Shown here: positions 45,884-54,646 of the stretch, piece by piece
Layout of the letters: the number at the start of each line of letters is the position of its first letter
Numbering within the stretch: position 1 is the stretch's first letter
DNA from: Chitinophagaceae bacterium
GTDB lineage: Bacteria > Bacteroidota > Bacteroidia > Cytophagales > Cytophagaceae
Assembly (NCBI GenBank): GCA_028288405.1
Contig: JAQBNS010000003.1
Location: 1 to 57,648 of the forward strand
Direction of reading: 5' to 3'
Length of the DNA stretch: 57,648 nucleotides
Program-made: the position numbers and the translations under genes
Notes under the pieces: generated by a model
Database searches by the model: none
Seen by the model: the letters and a program-made list of their open reading frames with translations, nothing else
Told to the model about the DNA's origin: nothing

Positions 45884-45944
45884 GCAGTGAACAGTGAAGA
45901 GTGTGCTGTTTTTTTCATTTTTCTACTCACTCTTCACTGTTTAC
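45884..45944. repeat. CAGTGAA-theme heptamer inverted repeat
   Basis: The left arm 45884-45903 is GCAGTGAACAGTGAAGAGTG (7-base steps CAGTGAA CAGTGAA GAGTG). The right arm 45928-45944 is the inverse (CACTCTTCACTGTTTAC). It lies between the 69-residue gene and the DUF6660-like gene. Confidence 0.72.
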
Positions 45945-45952
45945 CATTTGCT

Positions 45953-46162
45953 TTATTTAAAAAGCCCACCCAAACCGTCTTTCAGACCATCTGCCAATCC
46001 TCCGGCAGAACCTGATCCGCCTTGTAAGAATGAATCTACTTGTGAGCCTACTCCTGCAGGTAATTTTGTTTTCAAATAACCTGCTACTGTATCTACTGCT
46101 ACCTTAGCTTGAGATTCAGAAATACCTGTTTTTTCTGCTACTAGTTTTACGATTGAGTCCAT
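45953..46162 (-). CDS. Small conserved protein, DUF2267/DUF937-like
   Basis: 69 residues: MDSIVKLVAEKTGISESQAK then VDTVAGYLKTKLP, and a glycine-rich end with LADGLKDGLGGLFK. The helical start looks like one half of DUF2267/DUF2780 proteins. Function is unknown. It stands alone between two repeat arrays. Its short length and acceptable codon use make it a likely real gene. Confidence 0.72.
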   Translation of the reverse strand: MDSIVKLVAEKTGISESQAKVAVDTVAGYLKTKLPAGVGSQVDSFLQGGSGSAGGLADGLKDGLGGLFK

Positions 46163-46170
46163 GATTTTTT

Positions 46171-46304
46171 TAGTGGTTAGTCGTTAGACCTTAGTGATTA
46201 GTTTTAAAATTAAATATCTGATTACAAATTACGGAACAGATTCTAATAAGTTTCGAACTAAGTTATAAAATAGTCTAACGACTAACCACTAACGACTAGC
46301 GACT
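46171..46304. repeat. Inverted pair of GTTAGTC heptamer arrays, overlapping the end of prpC
   Basis: The left array 46171-46201 (TAGTGGTTAGTCGTTAGACC and on) and the right array 46272-46304 (inverse) flank ~70 AT-rich bases. The right array encodes the last residues VASR and the TAG stop of prpC. Confidence 0.82.
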
Positions 46305-47419
46305 GGTTTAGGACTCCTTTGTGCCATTCCTGTATACTCGCTAAGCGGCCTGATCAAACGGTTATCAGCGATTTGTTCAATGATGTGTGCGCTCCATCCT
46401 GCAATGCGGCTCATCACAAACAAAGGAGTAAACCACTCGATTTCAAATCCCATCATGTAGTATGCCGGTCCGGTAGGAAAATCTAAGTTGGGATAAATGC
46501 CTTTTTGTTCGATCATGGTTTGTTCTAAAATCTCATACATTTCCACCCACTTCTCTCCTTTCTTACTCGCTGCCATTTGCTGCATGTATTTTTTCATCGT
46601 CGGTACACGGGAATCTCCATTGGTATATACCCGATGACCGAAGCCCATGATTTTTCTTTTTTGTGCCAGGGCATCCAGCATCCATTGCTTCGCATTGACA
46701 GGATCTCCGATTTCCAGCATGGTATGCATCACTTGCTCATTGGCTCCGCCGTGCAGCGGTCCTTTTAATGCACCTACTCCTCCAACCACCGCACTGTATA
46801 AGTCCGATAAGGTTGAGCTGATCACACGTGTTGTAAAGGTTGAGGCGTTGAAACTATGTTCCGCATATAAAATCATGGATACATCAAACGCTTTCACCAC
46901 TTCTTTCGACGGGACTTCTCCGAAGCACATGTAAAAGAAATTCTCTGAAAAACTTAATGTATCGCTGGGAGGAATCACCGCTTGTCCTTTCTGGTGGCGG
47001 TACGCATAAGCAATGATGGTGGGGATCTTAGCCAACAGCAACATGAATTTATCACGGTTGGTTTGCGGATCATTTTCCCAAATCAATTTATCTTCCATTC
47101 CAAAATAACTGATGCCCGTACGTACTTTATCCATCGGATGTGCGTCGGAGGGGAACAAGGCAATGACTTGTTGCAGGTGTTCGGAAATACTTCGATACTT
47201 CTTTTCTTTGGCAGTAAAATCATTCAACTGACTTTGATTGGGTAGATCATCGTGTACCAACAAGTAAGCGACTTCTTCAAAGCTGCAGAGTTCGGCGAGT
47301 TCCTGCACAGGATAACCGCGGTACACCAGAGAATTAATTTCAGGCATCACTTTGGAAACTTTCGTTTCATCAACGATGACACCGGCCAAGCCTTTGGGAA
47401 CTTTAATTTTCTCACTCAT
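46289..47419 (-). CDS. prpC: 2-Methylcitrate synthase / citrate synthase family
   Basis: 376 residues. It condenses propionyl-CoA and oxaloacetate to 2-methylcitrate. Citrate-synthase marks: VYRGYPVQELAE, the catalytic His in GPLHGGANEQV, a second His in GFGHRVY and Asp in NLDFPTGPAYYMMG. Neighbouring prpB and prpD fix the propionate role; sequence alone would not exclude citrate synthase. The last residues VASR and the stop codon come from a GTTAGTC repeat. A 200-base interval with a mobile-like repeat separates it from prpB. Confidence 0.92.
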   Translation of the reverse strand: MSEKIKVPKGLAGVIVDETKVSKVMPEINSLVYRGYPVQELAELCSFEEVAYLLVHDDLPNQSQLNDFTAKEKKYRSISEHLQQVIALFPSDAHPMDKVRTGISYFGMEDKLIWENDPQTNRDKFMLLLAKIPTIIAYAYRHQKGQAVIPPSDTLSFSENFFYMCFGEVPSKEVVKAFDVSMILYAEHSFNASTFTTRVISSTLSDLYSAVVGGVGALKGPLHGGANEQVMHTMLEIGDPVNAKQWMLDALAQKRKIMGFGHRVYTNGDSRVPTMKKYMQQMAASKKGEKWVEMYEILEQTMIEQKGIYPNLDFPTGPAYYMMGFEIEWFTPLFVMSRIAGWSAHIIEQIADNRLIRPLSEYTGMAQRSPKPVASR

Positions 47420-47618
47420 AGAGGTAATTTTAAATGATTAATGAGATTTGCTCTCTCATGTCGGTAATAGTAAGCTGTTGGATACTCATTTGTAGGGCGT
47501 GCCCCTGCGGGTCGGGCTATCCACTGCAAGTCCTCGCTCGGATCAAGCGCATCTTGCTAATACATCCTACTTGCTCGCTCCGGGCTTTCCGTTCCTATCC
47601 CTCACGCAAACCATCGTA
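47420..47618. other. prpB-prpC interval with a GGGCGTG...CACGC repeat element
   Basis: About 115 of the 199 bases are one repeat element (47495-47608). The remainder is the prpC leader. No coding frame is credible. Confidence 0.65.
47495..47608 (+). repeat. GGGCRTG...CAYGC repeat element, copy 1
   Basis: It starts GGGCGTGCCCCTGCGGGTCG and ends TATCCCTCACGC. The ends pair as GCGTG/CACGC, and a first hairpin CCC-CTGC-GGG is followed by TCGGGCT. A second copy at 52848-52950 has GCATG/CATGC at the same places. It is GC-rich and resembles REP-like non-autonomous elements found in Bacteroidota. Confidence 0.78.
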
Positions 47619-48512
47619 CTATAACTTAAAATTATAAATCGATTGATCAAATGTATTGTAATCGGAATACTTCAATACTTCATAAAGACGCAATCTCGTT
47701 TGCATCTTTCCTACTAAGCCTTCCTGTGTTCCTTTTTCTTTGATTTCTTTCAAGCCCTCTTCTACGGCCTTCATGGCCAATCGCTGCAGTGTAACCGGAT
47801 AGATGACGATGTTATAACCCAGCTCTTCCAGTTCTTTTTTCGATAGCAGTTTCGATTTACCAAACTCAGTCATGTTCGCCAGCAAAGGAACGTTGATGGC
47901 TTTGCGAAAGGTCTCAAACTCTTTTTCATTCTGCATGGCTTCCGGAAAAATCATTTCCGCTCCGGCATCTATATAAGCCTTCGCTCGTTCGATGGCTTTG
48001 TCCAACCCTTCTGAAGCACGGGCGTCGGTACGGGCAATCAATAAGAAATTGGAATCTTGTTTTCCTTTGGCTGCCGCACCGATTTTTTGTACCATGGCCT
48101 CGGTGGTTACAATGTCTTTGTTATCCAAATGTCCGCAACGTTTCGGATTAACCTGGTCTTCCATGTGACAACCGGCAACACCCAGGTATTCCAATTCCTG
48201 AATCGTACGTACTACGCTCATCGTTTCTCCGAAACCGGTATCTATATCCACGATGACAGGTAAGCTTACGACACCGGCGATGTCTCCCGCAAAATGACTG
48301 ACTTCCGTTAAAGTCGTCAATCCGATATCCGGCAAACCCATGGAGTTGGCAATGACCGCACCCGAACAATAGATTCCTTCAAAACCATGTTGCTCGATCA
48401 GTAAAGCCGACAAGGGATTGTAAGCTCCCGGAAACTGCAACAACTTACCCGAACGCAAAGCTTCACGGAAGTCTGCTCGTTTACTCTTCGGGTCTTTAGG
48501 ATGTATGATCAT
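47619..48512 (-). CDS. prpB: 2-Methylisocitrate lyase
   Basis: 297 residues from the ATG at 48512 (MIIHPKDPKSKRADFREAL). The open frame reaches back to 48608, but those 32 codons lie in an inverted repeat and are rejected. It cleaves 2-methylisocitrate to pyruvate and succinate, the last step of the methylcitrate cycle. Marks of the isocitrate-lyase/PEP-mutase family: FPGAYNPLSALLIEQHGFEGIY, DIDTGFG (metal), the loop KRCGHLDNKD with the catalytic Cys, and ARTDARA. It lies in the order prpD-prpB-prpC. Confidence 0.94.
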   Translation of the reverse strand: MIIHPKDPKSKRADFREALRSGKLLQFPGAYNPLSALLIEQHGFEGIYCSGAVIANSMGLPDIGLTTLTEVSHFAGDIAGVVSLPVIVDIDTGFGETMSVVRTIQELEYLGVAGCHMEDQVNPKRCGHLDNKDIVTTEAMVQKIGAAAKGKQDSNFLLIARTDARASEGLDKAIERAKAYIDAGAEMIFPEAMQNEKEFETFRKAINVPLLANMTEFGKSKLLSKKELEELGYNIVIYPVTLQRLAMKAVEEGLKEIKEKGTQEGLVGKMQTRLRLYEVLKYSDYNTFDQSIYNFKL

Positions 48513-48527
48513 AATCTTATCTCTTAT

Positions 48528-48609
48528 CCATGGTTTGTCCCCTGACAGACCATCGTTTATAATACCATCGCAGCTGCTATAACCGTGGCCTGTCAGGGGA
48601 CAGGCCATG
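48528..48609. repeat. Imperfect 25-base inverted repeat before prpB
   Basis: The left arm CCATGGTTTGTCCCCTGACA and the right arm (inverse) differ at a few T/C positions that still pair as G-U in RNA. The spacer is about 30 bases. It fills the gap between prpD and prpB and creates a false upstream start for prpB. No other copy was noticed in the window. Confidence 0.8.
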
Positions 48610-48625
48610 GAACAGTTTTACTGCA

Positions 48626-50137
48626 TTAAAAGATACCTTTGTGATCAGGTTGTGTATTGCTCAGCGAAGTAAAATCAACTTGTACATTCAGCTGTTTGAT
48701 TTCTTCTGCTGTTAATTCCGGTAACCGTTGTACCAGTGAAAGAAAACGTTCGCGTTCTTCGGAAGAAACAATGCCTTCCGTCAACTCGTCAAATTTCTTG
48801 ATGTATTGTGCGCGTTTAAAAGGTCTCGCTCCAGCCGGATGTGCATTGGCTCTTTCCAATTCGTCCGCTACTACAGAACCGTCTTTCATGGTGATAATGA
48901 TTTTGCCACCGAATGCTTTTTTATCCGGATCTACGTCGTGGTATAAGGTTGTCCACTTCGGTTGTTCTATCGTTTCTATCTTATTCCACAACGCTATCGT
49001 AGCGGGTCTTGAAGCACGCTCAGGAGCATAACTTTTTTCATGGTGCCAGAAGCCATCTTCTAACGCTACGGCAACTATGTACATGATCGAGTGATCTAAC
49101 GTTTCACGTGTTGCATGCGGATCAAATTTCTGAGGATCACCGGAACCGGTACCGATGACATAATGCGTATGATGACTCGTTTCGATGAGTACTTTATTGA
49201 TTTGACTAAAGTCCTTGATTTGCGTTCTCATGCGGAAGGCCAGATCAATCAATGCCTGCGACTGGTATTCGGCGGAATGTTCTTTGGTATAGGTTTCTAA
49301 TATCGCTCTCTTTTCTTCACCCGGTTCAGGTAAAGGAACCGTATAACTGGCTTTCGGTCCATCCAATATCCAGGCGATAACAGAATCTTCTCCTTCGTAA
49401 ATCGGTGAAGGACTTTTCTCCCCACGCATGGCACGATCCACGGCTTCGATGGCAAGTTTTGCACCGTGTGCAGGCACATAGGCTTTCCAACTGGAGATCT
49501 CTCCTTTACGGGATTGACGGGTGCTGATAGAAACATGCAAGGCTTGTTGAATCGCTTGATAAACCGTATCGGTATCCAAGCCCAACAAAGCCCCGACACC
49601 GGCTGCCTGCGCCGGACATAAGTGCGCGACGTGATCAATTTTATGTTCGTGTAAGCAAATTCCTTTGACCAAATTCACATGCACTTCATAAGAAGCCACA
49701 ATGCCTTTGATCAGGTCCTTTCCATTCTTGCCCATTTGTTGCGCCACTGCCAATACAGCAGGAATACTATCGCCGGGATGAGAATAATCTGCTGCTAAAA
49801 AGGTATCGTGGAAATCCAATTCTCTTACCGCTGTACAATTGGCCCAGGCTGCCCATTCTGCGTGATACAAATGATTGTTGGGCATACCAAATATCGCTGC
49901 TCCTCTGTCTGTTCTCGCATGCGCTACCGCCTGCGCTCTGGCATTCGCAACAGGTGTACGTTCCAGGGATGCAATCGCTACCGAAGCATTGTCAATGATA
50001 CGGTTGATGACCATGTCTGTCACTTCATCAGACGAAGCCGTTTTATCCGTCGCCACGCGCGCCAGTTTCCAGGCGAGTTGATCTTCTTTGGCTAATTTAT
50101 TCTTGGATGGAGAAACGGTAACGGTATGTTTTTTCAT
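48626..50137 (-). CDS. prpD: 2-Methylcitrate dehydratase (MmgE/PrpD family)
   Basis: 503 residues, full length. It dehydrates 2-methylcitrate to 2-methylaconitate. PrpD/MmgE family segments are present: [54 protein letters not shown] and a long helical middle ending in a mixed C-terminal domain ([19 protein letters not shown]). It is the first gene of the prp operon. No prpR-type regulator or prpE is present here. A CCCCTGAAGGGG palindrome pair lies upstream. Confidence 0.94.
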   Translation of the reverse strand: MKKHTVTVSPSKNKLAKEDQLAWKLARVATDKTASSDEVTDMVINRIIDNASVAIASLERTPVANARAQAVAHARTDRGAAIFGMPNNHLYHAEWAAWANCTAVRELDFHDTFLAADYSHPGDSIPAVLAVAQQMGKNGKDLIKGIVASYEVHVNLVKGICLHEHKIDHVAHLCPAQAAGVGALLGLDTDTVYQAIQQALHVSISTRQSRKGEISSWKAYVPAHGAKLAIEAVDRAMRGEKSPSPIYEGEDSVIAWILDGPKASYTVPLPEPGEEKRAILETYTKEHSAEYQSQALIDLAFRMRTQIKDFSQINKVLIETSHHTHYVIGTGSGDPQKFDPHATRETLDHSIMYIVAVALEDGFWHHEKSYAPERASRPATIALWNKIETIEQPKWTTLYHDVDPDKKAFGGKIIITMKDGSVVADELERANAHPAGARPFKRAQYIKKFDELTEGIVSSEERERFLSLVQRLPELTAEEIKQLNVQVDFTSLSNTQPDHKGIF

Positions 50138-50228
50138 GGAAATTAGCGGGATAATTCGTTGTGATAAGTTATAAAATATCTGGTGAAATAATAGTAGTTG
50201 GGAAATAATAAGTGAGAAGAAATTCCAA

Positions 50229-50330
50229 CTGTCCTAACCCCTAATCCCCTGAAGGGGACTTAGTATAAATAAGTTTTACCGTAAAGCAATTTGCAGAAAG
50301 TCCCCTTCAGGGGATTTAGGGGTAGGACAG
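50229..50330. repeat. CCCCTGAAGGGG-type palindromic repeat pair
   Basis: Arms 50229-50260 and 50299-50330 are inverse (CTGTCCTAACCCC...; one base missing in the left arm), each with an internal CCCCTGAAGGGG palindrome. Same family as 29216-29324. It lies between prpD and the prenyl synthase gene. Confidence 0.85.
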
Positions 50331-50337
50331 ATGGTAT

Positions 50338-50370
50338 GCAAAAAAAAACCTTTCGAATATCGAAAGGTTT
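50338..50370 (-). terminator. Terminator of the prenyl synthase gene
   Basis: AAACCTTTCG / CGAAAGGTTT with a 4-base core; on the minus strand a long T run follows. Confidence 0.88.
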
Positions 50371-51352
50371 ACTTCGTTCTATTAATCGTAAACTCCACCA
50401 ATTTCTTCAGCGGTTCCTTGATTTCTGAATCCGGAAACTGATCCAGCATCGCATAGGCTTTTTGCTGGTAATCCGTCATGATGCGATGTGCGTAAGCGAT
50501 TCCGCCGGATGTGCCTACAAAAGCAATCACCTCTTTTACTTTCGCAGGTTTGTGACTTTCGTTTTTGATGATGTTGATGATGCGGCTTTTTTCTTTCTTA
50601 TCGGAATGAGATAAGGCATAAATCAAGGGCAAAGTCATTTTCTTTTCTTTGATGTCTATTCCTACCGGTTTACCAATTACCTGGCTGGTTTCATAATCAA
50701 ATAAATCATCTTTGATCTGAAAAGCCATGCCAATGTACTCACCAAACATTCTCATCTGTTCAACGGTCTCTTTGTTTGCTCCGACAGAAGCCGCGCCAAC
50801 GGCACAACAAGAAGCAATAAGAGACGCTGTTTTTTGACGGATGATGTCGTAATATACTGCTTCGGTAATATCTAGTTTTCTCGCTTTCTCAATCTGCAGC
50901 AATTCACCTTCGCTCATTTCTCTTACCGCATTGGATACGATTTGAAGCAAGTTGAATTCGCCACGATCAATAGCCAACAATAATCCTCTGGATAAAAGAT
51001 AATCTCCTACCAATATGGCGATCTTATTTTTCCATAAGGCATTGATGGAAAAAAAACCTCTGCGGTAATTGGAATCGTCTACGACGTCATCGTGCACCAG
51101 TGTTGCGGTGTGTAAGAGTTCGATCAGTGCCGCACCCGAATAGGTAGACTCGTTGACATGACCGTGCAAGCGTGCCGACAAAAATACAAACATCGGTCGG
51201 ATTTGCTTGCCCTTGCGCTTCACAATATAGGTCATGATCTTATCGAGCAGCATTACCTTGGAGCGCATGGACTCCCGGAATAACTTCTCAAAAGAATTAA
51301 TATCCTCCTGAATGAATGATTGTATGTCTTCTAAACGCGCCTTACCGGACAT
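50369..51352 (-). CDS. Polyprenyl diphosphate synthase (octaprenyl-type)
   Basis: 327 residues. It adds isopentenyl units to an allylic diphosphate to make the long chain for menaquinone. First aspartate-rich motif: LVHDDVVDDS, with RRG just after. Second: IKDDLFDYE. The conserved KGKQIRP near residue 48 and GEYIGMAFQIKDD are also seen. Chain length cannot be given exactly from sequence; ~7-8 units is the usual case in Bacteroidota. Monocistronic, with its own terminator. Confidence 0.93.
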   Translation of the reverse strand: MSGKARLEDIQSFIQEDINSFEKLFRESMRSKVMLLDKIMTYIVKRKGKQIRPMFVFLSARLHGHVNESTYSGAALIELLHTATLVHDDVVDDSNYRRGFFSINALWKNKIAILVGDYLLSRGLLLAIDRGEFNLLQIVSNAVREMSEGELLQIEKARKLDITEAVYYDIIRQKTASLIASCCAVGAASVGANKETVEQMRMFGEYIGMAFQIKDDLFDYETSQVIGKPVGIDIKEKKMTLPLIYALSHSDKKEKSRIINIIKNESHKPAKVKEVIAFVGTSGGIAYAHRIMTDYQQKAYAMLDQFPDSEIKEPLKKLVEFTINRTK

Positions 51353-51468
51353 GATGTTGCCAATATACTACCTTCAAGAAGGCTAAACAATATTCCCATA
51401 AAAAAACTCGTTACCTTAACGTTAATTTAAATCGTTTTAACTTAACCGTTCAACCGAATTGATCCGTT

Positions 51469-52218
51469 ATGAATCAGAACATTAGAACATACTTCTTCCT
51501 TTCTACAGGACTTTTGTTGTTGACCGCCGCAGTTTTCAGTTTTAAATCCGATCAAAAAAAATATCCGCGTGTAAAAGAAGCGTATCAGGAAAAAGAAAAA
51601 ATTACCACCGCTCAACTGGCAGCGAAAGGAATCAAAACCAGCGAAGCCATACAGCTTTACCTGAGAGCGTTCAAAGAGGAATCCATCATAGAACTATGGG
51701 CCAAGAACAGCAGTGCTAAAACCTTCCAACTCGTAGATAGTTTTGAGGTGTGTTCGATGTCCGGAAGCATCGGACCGAAACGAAAACAGGGAGACCGGCA
51801 GGTACCGGAAGGGTTTTACCACATCGACCGCTTCAACCCGTCCAGCAATTTTCATCTTTCATTAGGGATCAATTACCCCAATGCATCTGATAAAATCATC
51901 AGCAAAGTCGACAACCTCGGAGGAGATATTTTTATTCATGGCTCTTGTGTATCCATCGGTTGCATGGCCATTACCGACGAACAGATCAAAGAGCTTTACA
52001 TCTATTGTGTGGAGGCCTATAGCGGTGGACAAACCAAAATTCCTGTTACGATTTTTCCAGCCAGATTAACAACGACCAATTACAATCGCCTGGTGCGCCG
52101 CATGCCCGAACAAAAAGAACTCTGGACAGAATTACAAACGGCCTATACCCTGTTCAATACAACCAAAAAATTACCGGACATTTCTTTTTTGGAAACCGGC
52201 AGACACAAAATATTATAG
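51469..52218 (+). CDS. L,D-transpeptidase (YkuD domain) protein
   Basis: 249 residues. An N-terminal hydrophobic segment (YFFLSTGLLLLTAAVFSF) is a signal or membrane anchor. The catalytic motif is seen in IFIHGSCVSIGCMAI (HG...S.GC), with the nucleophilic Cys in GCMAI. It makes 3,3-crosslinks in peptidoglycan or attaches proteins to it; some relatives only cleave. The TAG stop begins a GAGGAGC-type repeat. Confidence 0.9.
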   Translation: MNQNIRTYFFLSTGLLLLTAAVFSFKSDQKKYPRVKEAYQEKEKITTAQLAAKGIKTSEAIQLYLRAFKEESIIELWAKNSSAKTFQLVDSFEVCSMSGSIGPKRKQGDRQVPEGFYHIDRFNPSSNFHLSLGINYPNASDKIISKVDNLGGDIFIHGSCVSIGCMAITDEQIKELYIYCVEAYSGGQTKIPVTIFPARLTTTNYNRLVRRMPEQKELWTELQTAYTLFNTTKKLPDISFLETGRHKIL

Positions 52219-52272
52219 CGACGAGCGAGGAGAGATAATACGTCCTAGCTCGTCCCTCCTAGCTCGTCCCTC
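52216..52272. repeat. GAGGAGC-theme heptamer inverted repeat
   Basis: It starts with the TAG stop of the transpeptidase (GCGACGA GCGAGGA GAG) and its right half is the inverse (CCTAGCTCGTCCCTCCTAGC). The convergent yajQ stop is two bases beyond it. Confidence 0.78.
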
Positions 52273-52274
52273 AA

Positions 52275-52766
52275 TTAGGATTTCATATTCACAAACTGCA
52301 ACGGAATTTCCAACTTAGAGCCTCTCAGCATCGCAATCACTTCCTGCAAGTCGTCCGTTTTTTTCCCTGTCACACGTATGATATCGTCCATGATAGAAGC
52401 CTGCACTTTGATGTTGCTGTCTTTGATCAGTTTTACAATTTTCTTAGACATCTCTTTATCGACGCCGGTACGCACAGGCAATTCTTTTTTCACAATAGGT
52501 CCGGAAGGATATTCATCCTTCGTCAAATCCAGCGAACGTCCGTCGATGCCTTGCTTCACCATGCGGGAAAGTAATATATCTACGAGTGTGTTGATACTCA
52601 TGGAATGATTCGCGGTGAGTGTAATGACAGATGTTTTCTTATCCAGTTCCACTTCTGTCTTCGCGTCCTTCAGGTCGTAACGGGTGGCAATTTCTTTCTT
52701 GGCAGTGTTCACCGCGTTGTCCAGAGTCTGGGCATCTACTTTGCTGACAATATCAAAAGATGGCAT
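52275..52766 (-). CDS. yajQ: YajQ family nucleotide-binding protein
   Basis: 163 residues, the full length of this family. Typical parts: MPSFDIVSKVDAQTLDNAVN at the start, ATRYDLKD, KQGIDGRSLDL and the C-terminal QVRVTGKKTDDLQ-like segment (IRVTGKKTDDLQEVIAMLR). YajQ binds nucleotides or RNA, and some members bind cyclic di-GMP; which applies here is not known. Single gene. Confidence 0.94.
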   Translation of the reverse strand: MPSFDIVSKVDAQTLDNAVNTAKKEIATRYDLKDAKTEVELDKKTSVITLTANHSMSINTLVDILLSRMVKQGIDGRSLDLTKDEYPSGPIVKKELPVRTGVDKEMSKKIVKLIKDSNIKVQASIMDDIIRVTGKKTDDLQEVIAMLRGSKLEIPLQFVNMKS

Positions 52767-53164
52767 AGAGATTTTTTTTAAGAATGAATGAGTATAAGAA
52801 AGTATGAATACAATTAAGATTAGGATAATTAGCTGTTTTTTGTTTAGGGCATGTCCCCGCCTAACAGCGGGGTCGGGCTTTCGCCACTCGCTTTCCTTTC
52901 GCCTACCGGCTCAAGGAAGAGCTCAAACAATGGCTCAATCCCTCATGCAAATCTAAATCTTTTTTTTTCCTTGCTCCTTGTTCGTCCCTCCTTGCTCATA
53001 AAGTTAATTCTTTCCCACCTGTCTTCAAAACTTCTACGCTGTTGTTACTGAGACTTCTAAGCGTTGATAAAAAATAGCAGTAGTTATAAACATTCCGTTT
53101 TGCTCCTTCGTATTAATCCCTATATTAAGTCCAAATTTTAAGGATTACAGCTTAAGCATCAACC
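52767..53164. other. Gene-free interval before phoH
   Basis: 398 bases. It holds the second GGGCRTG...CAYGC element (52848-52950), a GAGGAGC-theme stretch at 52968-53000 (TTGCTCC TTGTTCG TCC) and the AT-rich phoH leader. No gene seen. Confidence 0.65.
52848..52950 (+). repeat. GGGCRTG...CAYGC repeat element, copy 2
   Basis: It begins GGGCATGTCCCCGCC, with a perfect hairpin CCCCGC-CTAACA-GCGGGG followed by TCGGGCT, and ends CAATCCCTCATGC. The ends pair as GCATG/CATGC where copy 1 has GCGTG/CACGC, a compensatory change. Confidence 0.78.
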
Positions 53165-54520
53165 ATGGCGAAAACGACCAACAAAGCAGAAAAATCAGAG
53201 AAGAAAATTTTTGTACTGGACACTTCAGTTATTTTATTCGATCACAACGCAGTGACACAATTTCAAGAACACGACGTCGCCATTCCGATTACCGTTTTAG
53301 AAGAACTTGATAATTTCAAAAAAGGGAACGAAGTCAAAAACTTCGAGTGCCGTGAATTCATTCGTTTTCTAGATGAACTATCAGGAGAAAACCTATTGCA
53401 TGAGTGGATCCCATTGAATGGCTACGCGTCCGGACGTTTCATCGTCACGATGAATACGAGTAGAGAAAAAGGAAAGACCGACGCGGAGAAAGCATTCGAT
53501 GACCGTAAGAACGATCACAAAATATTAAATGCTGCCTTGAACATGCAGGATGAATATCCGGAGGCGAAAGTCGTGTTGATTACGAAAGACATCAACCTGC
53601 GTCTGAAAGCCAAAGCATTGAATCTTCCTGCAGACGATTACAACACGGGTAAGATCAAAGATGTAGACAGCCTGTACACGGGCAGTCACGTGATCGAAGC
53701 CTCTACTGAAGTAGTCAACGATTTGTATGAAAAAGGATATTGCGATAAGACCATTGTTCCGAAAGAACTTCTGACCAATAACCATTACTACATCATCAAG
53801 GGAATGAAAAATTCTGCACTGGCTTATTACAATCCGGTAGAAGACAGAATTGAACACGTAGAAAAAAGAACGATCTACGGAATCAAACCTCGTAACGCAG
53901 AACAAACATTTGCGATCCATGCCATCATGAATCCCAATGTGAAACTGGTCTCGATACAAGGTGTAGCCGGTACCGGTAAAACCTTGTTGGCCTTAGCAGG
54001 CACATTGGAGCAACGTAAAGAATTCAAACAAATTTACCTGGCCAGACCGATCGTACCTTTGAGTAACAAAGACATCGGTTACCTGCCGGGTGACATCAAG
54101 TCGAAGTTGAATCCTTACATGGAACCGTTGTTTGATAACTTGAAATTCATTCAAAATCAATTCCACGAAACCGATCAGGATTACCAACGCATCACGGACA
54201 TGGTGAACAAAGAGAAGTTGGTCATCACGCCGTTGGCTTATATCCGCGGCAGAAGTTTATCCAACATTTGTTTCATCATCGACGAAGCACAAAACTTAAC
54301 TCCGCACGAAATAAAAACCATCATTTCAAGAGCGGGAGAAAATACCAAAATCATTTTCACAGGAGACGTTTTCCAAATCGATACGCCTTATCTGGATTCA
54401 CAAAGTAACGGTTTGTCTTACCTCATCGATCGTTTGAAGCACAATTCGCTGTATGCGCATATCACGTTGGCTAAGGGTGAAAGATCGGAGTTGGCGAATT
54501 TGGCAAACGAACTATTATAG
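53165..54520 (+). CDS. phoH: PhoH family protein with N-terminal PIN domain
   Basis: 451 residues. A PIN-type RNase domain (~14-150; D19 in FVLDTSVILFDHN, further acidic residues in DDRKNDHKIL) is followed by a PhoH ATPase: Walker A GVAGTGKT at 266-273, ARPIVPLSNKDIGYLPG and the Walker B-like FIIDEAQNLTPHE. PhoH2-type proteins couple RNA unwinding and cleavage in some bacteria. The TAG stop starts a GTTAGTC array. Confidence 0.93.
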   Translation: MAKTTNKAEKSEKKIFVLDTSVILFDHNAVTQFQEHDVAIPITVLEELDNFKKGNEVKNFECREFIRFLDELSGENLLHEWIPLNGYASGRFIVTMNTSREKGKTDAEKAFDDRKNDHKILNAALNMQDEYPEAKVVLITKDINLRLKAKALNLPADDYNTGKIKDVDSLYTGSHVIEASTEVVNDLYEKGYCDKTIVPKELLTNNHYYIIKGMKNSALAYYNPVEDRIEHVEKRTIYGIKPRNAEQTFAIHAIMNPNVKLVSIQGVAGTGKTLLALAGTLEQRKEFKQIYLARPIVPLSNKDIGYLPGDIKSKLNPYMEPLFDNLKFIQNQFHETDQDYQRITDMVNKEKLVITPLAYIRGRSLSNICFIIDEAQNLTPHEIKTIISRAGENTKIIFTGDVFQIDTPYLDSQSNGLSYLIDRLKHNSLYAHITLAKGERSELANLANELL

Positions 54521-54646
54521 TGGTTAGTCGTTAGTCGTTAGTAAAAATAATACTACATAAAAATAAAAGGCTTTGAGTAATCTCAAAGCCTTTTATTTTT
54601 ATAACTAACGTCTAACGTCTAACGACTAACCACTAAACACTAACTA
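54518..54646. repeat. Inverted pair of GTTAGTC heptamer arrays around a shared terminator
   Basis: The left array 54518-54543 begins with the phoH TAG; the right array 54602-54646 (inverse) ends with the TAG stop of the convergent holin-like gene. The terminator lies between, so both gene ends are dressed in the same repeat. Confidence 0.86.
54560..54599. terminator. Bidirectional terminator between phoH and the holin-like gene
   Basis: Perfect 18-bp stem (AAAATAAAAGGCTTTGAG with its inverse), loop TAAT; A/T tracts on both sides. Confidence 0.93.

Noticed and set aside
45862..45930. Upstream start of the DUF6660-like gene
   Set aside because: The added residues are encoded by a CAGTGAA repeat and would come before the signal peptide.
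48513..48608. N-terminal extension of prpB
   Set aside because: It lies inside an inverted repeat; the usual PrpB length and start fit the ATG at 48512.
53525..53959. 144-codon frame opposite phoH
   Set aside because: A shadow of a strongly conserved gene on the other strand.
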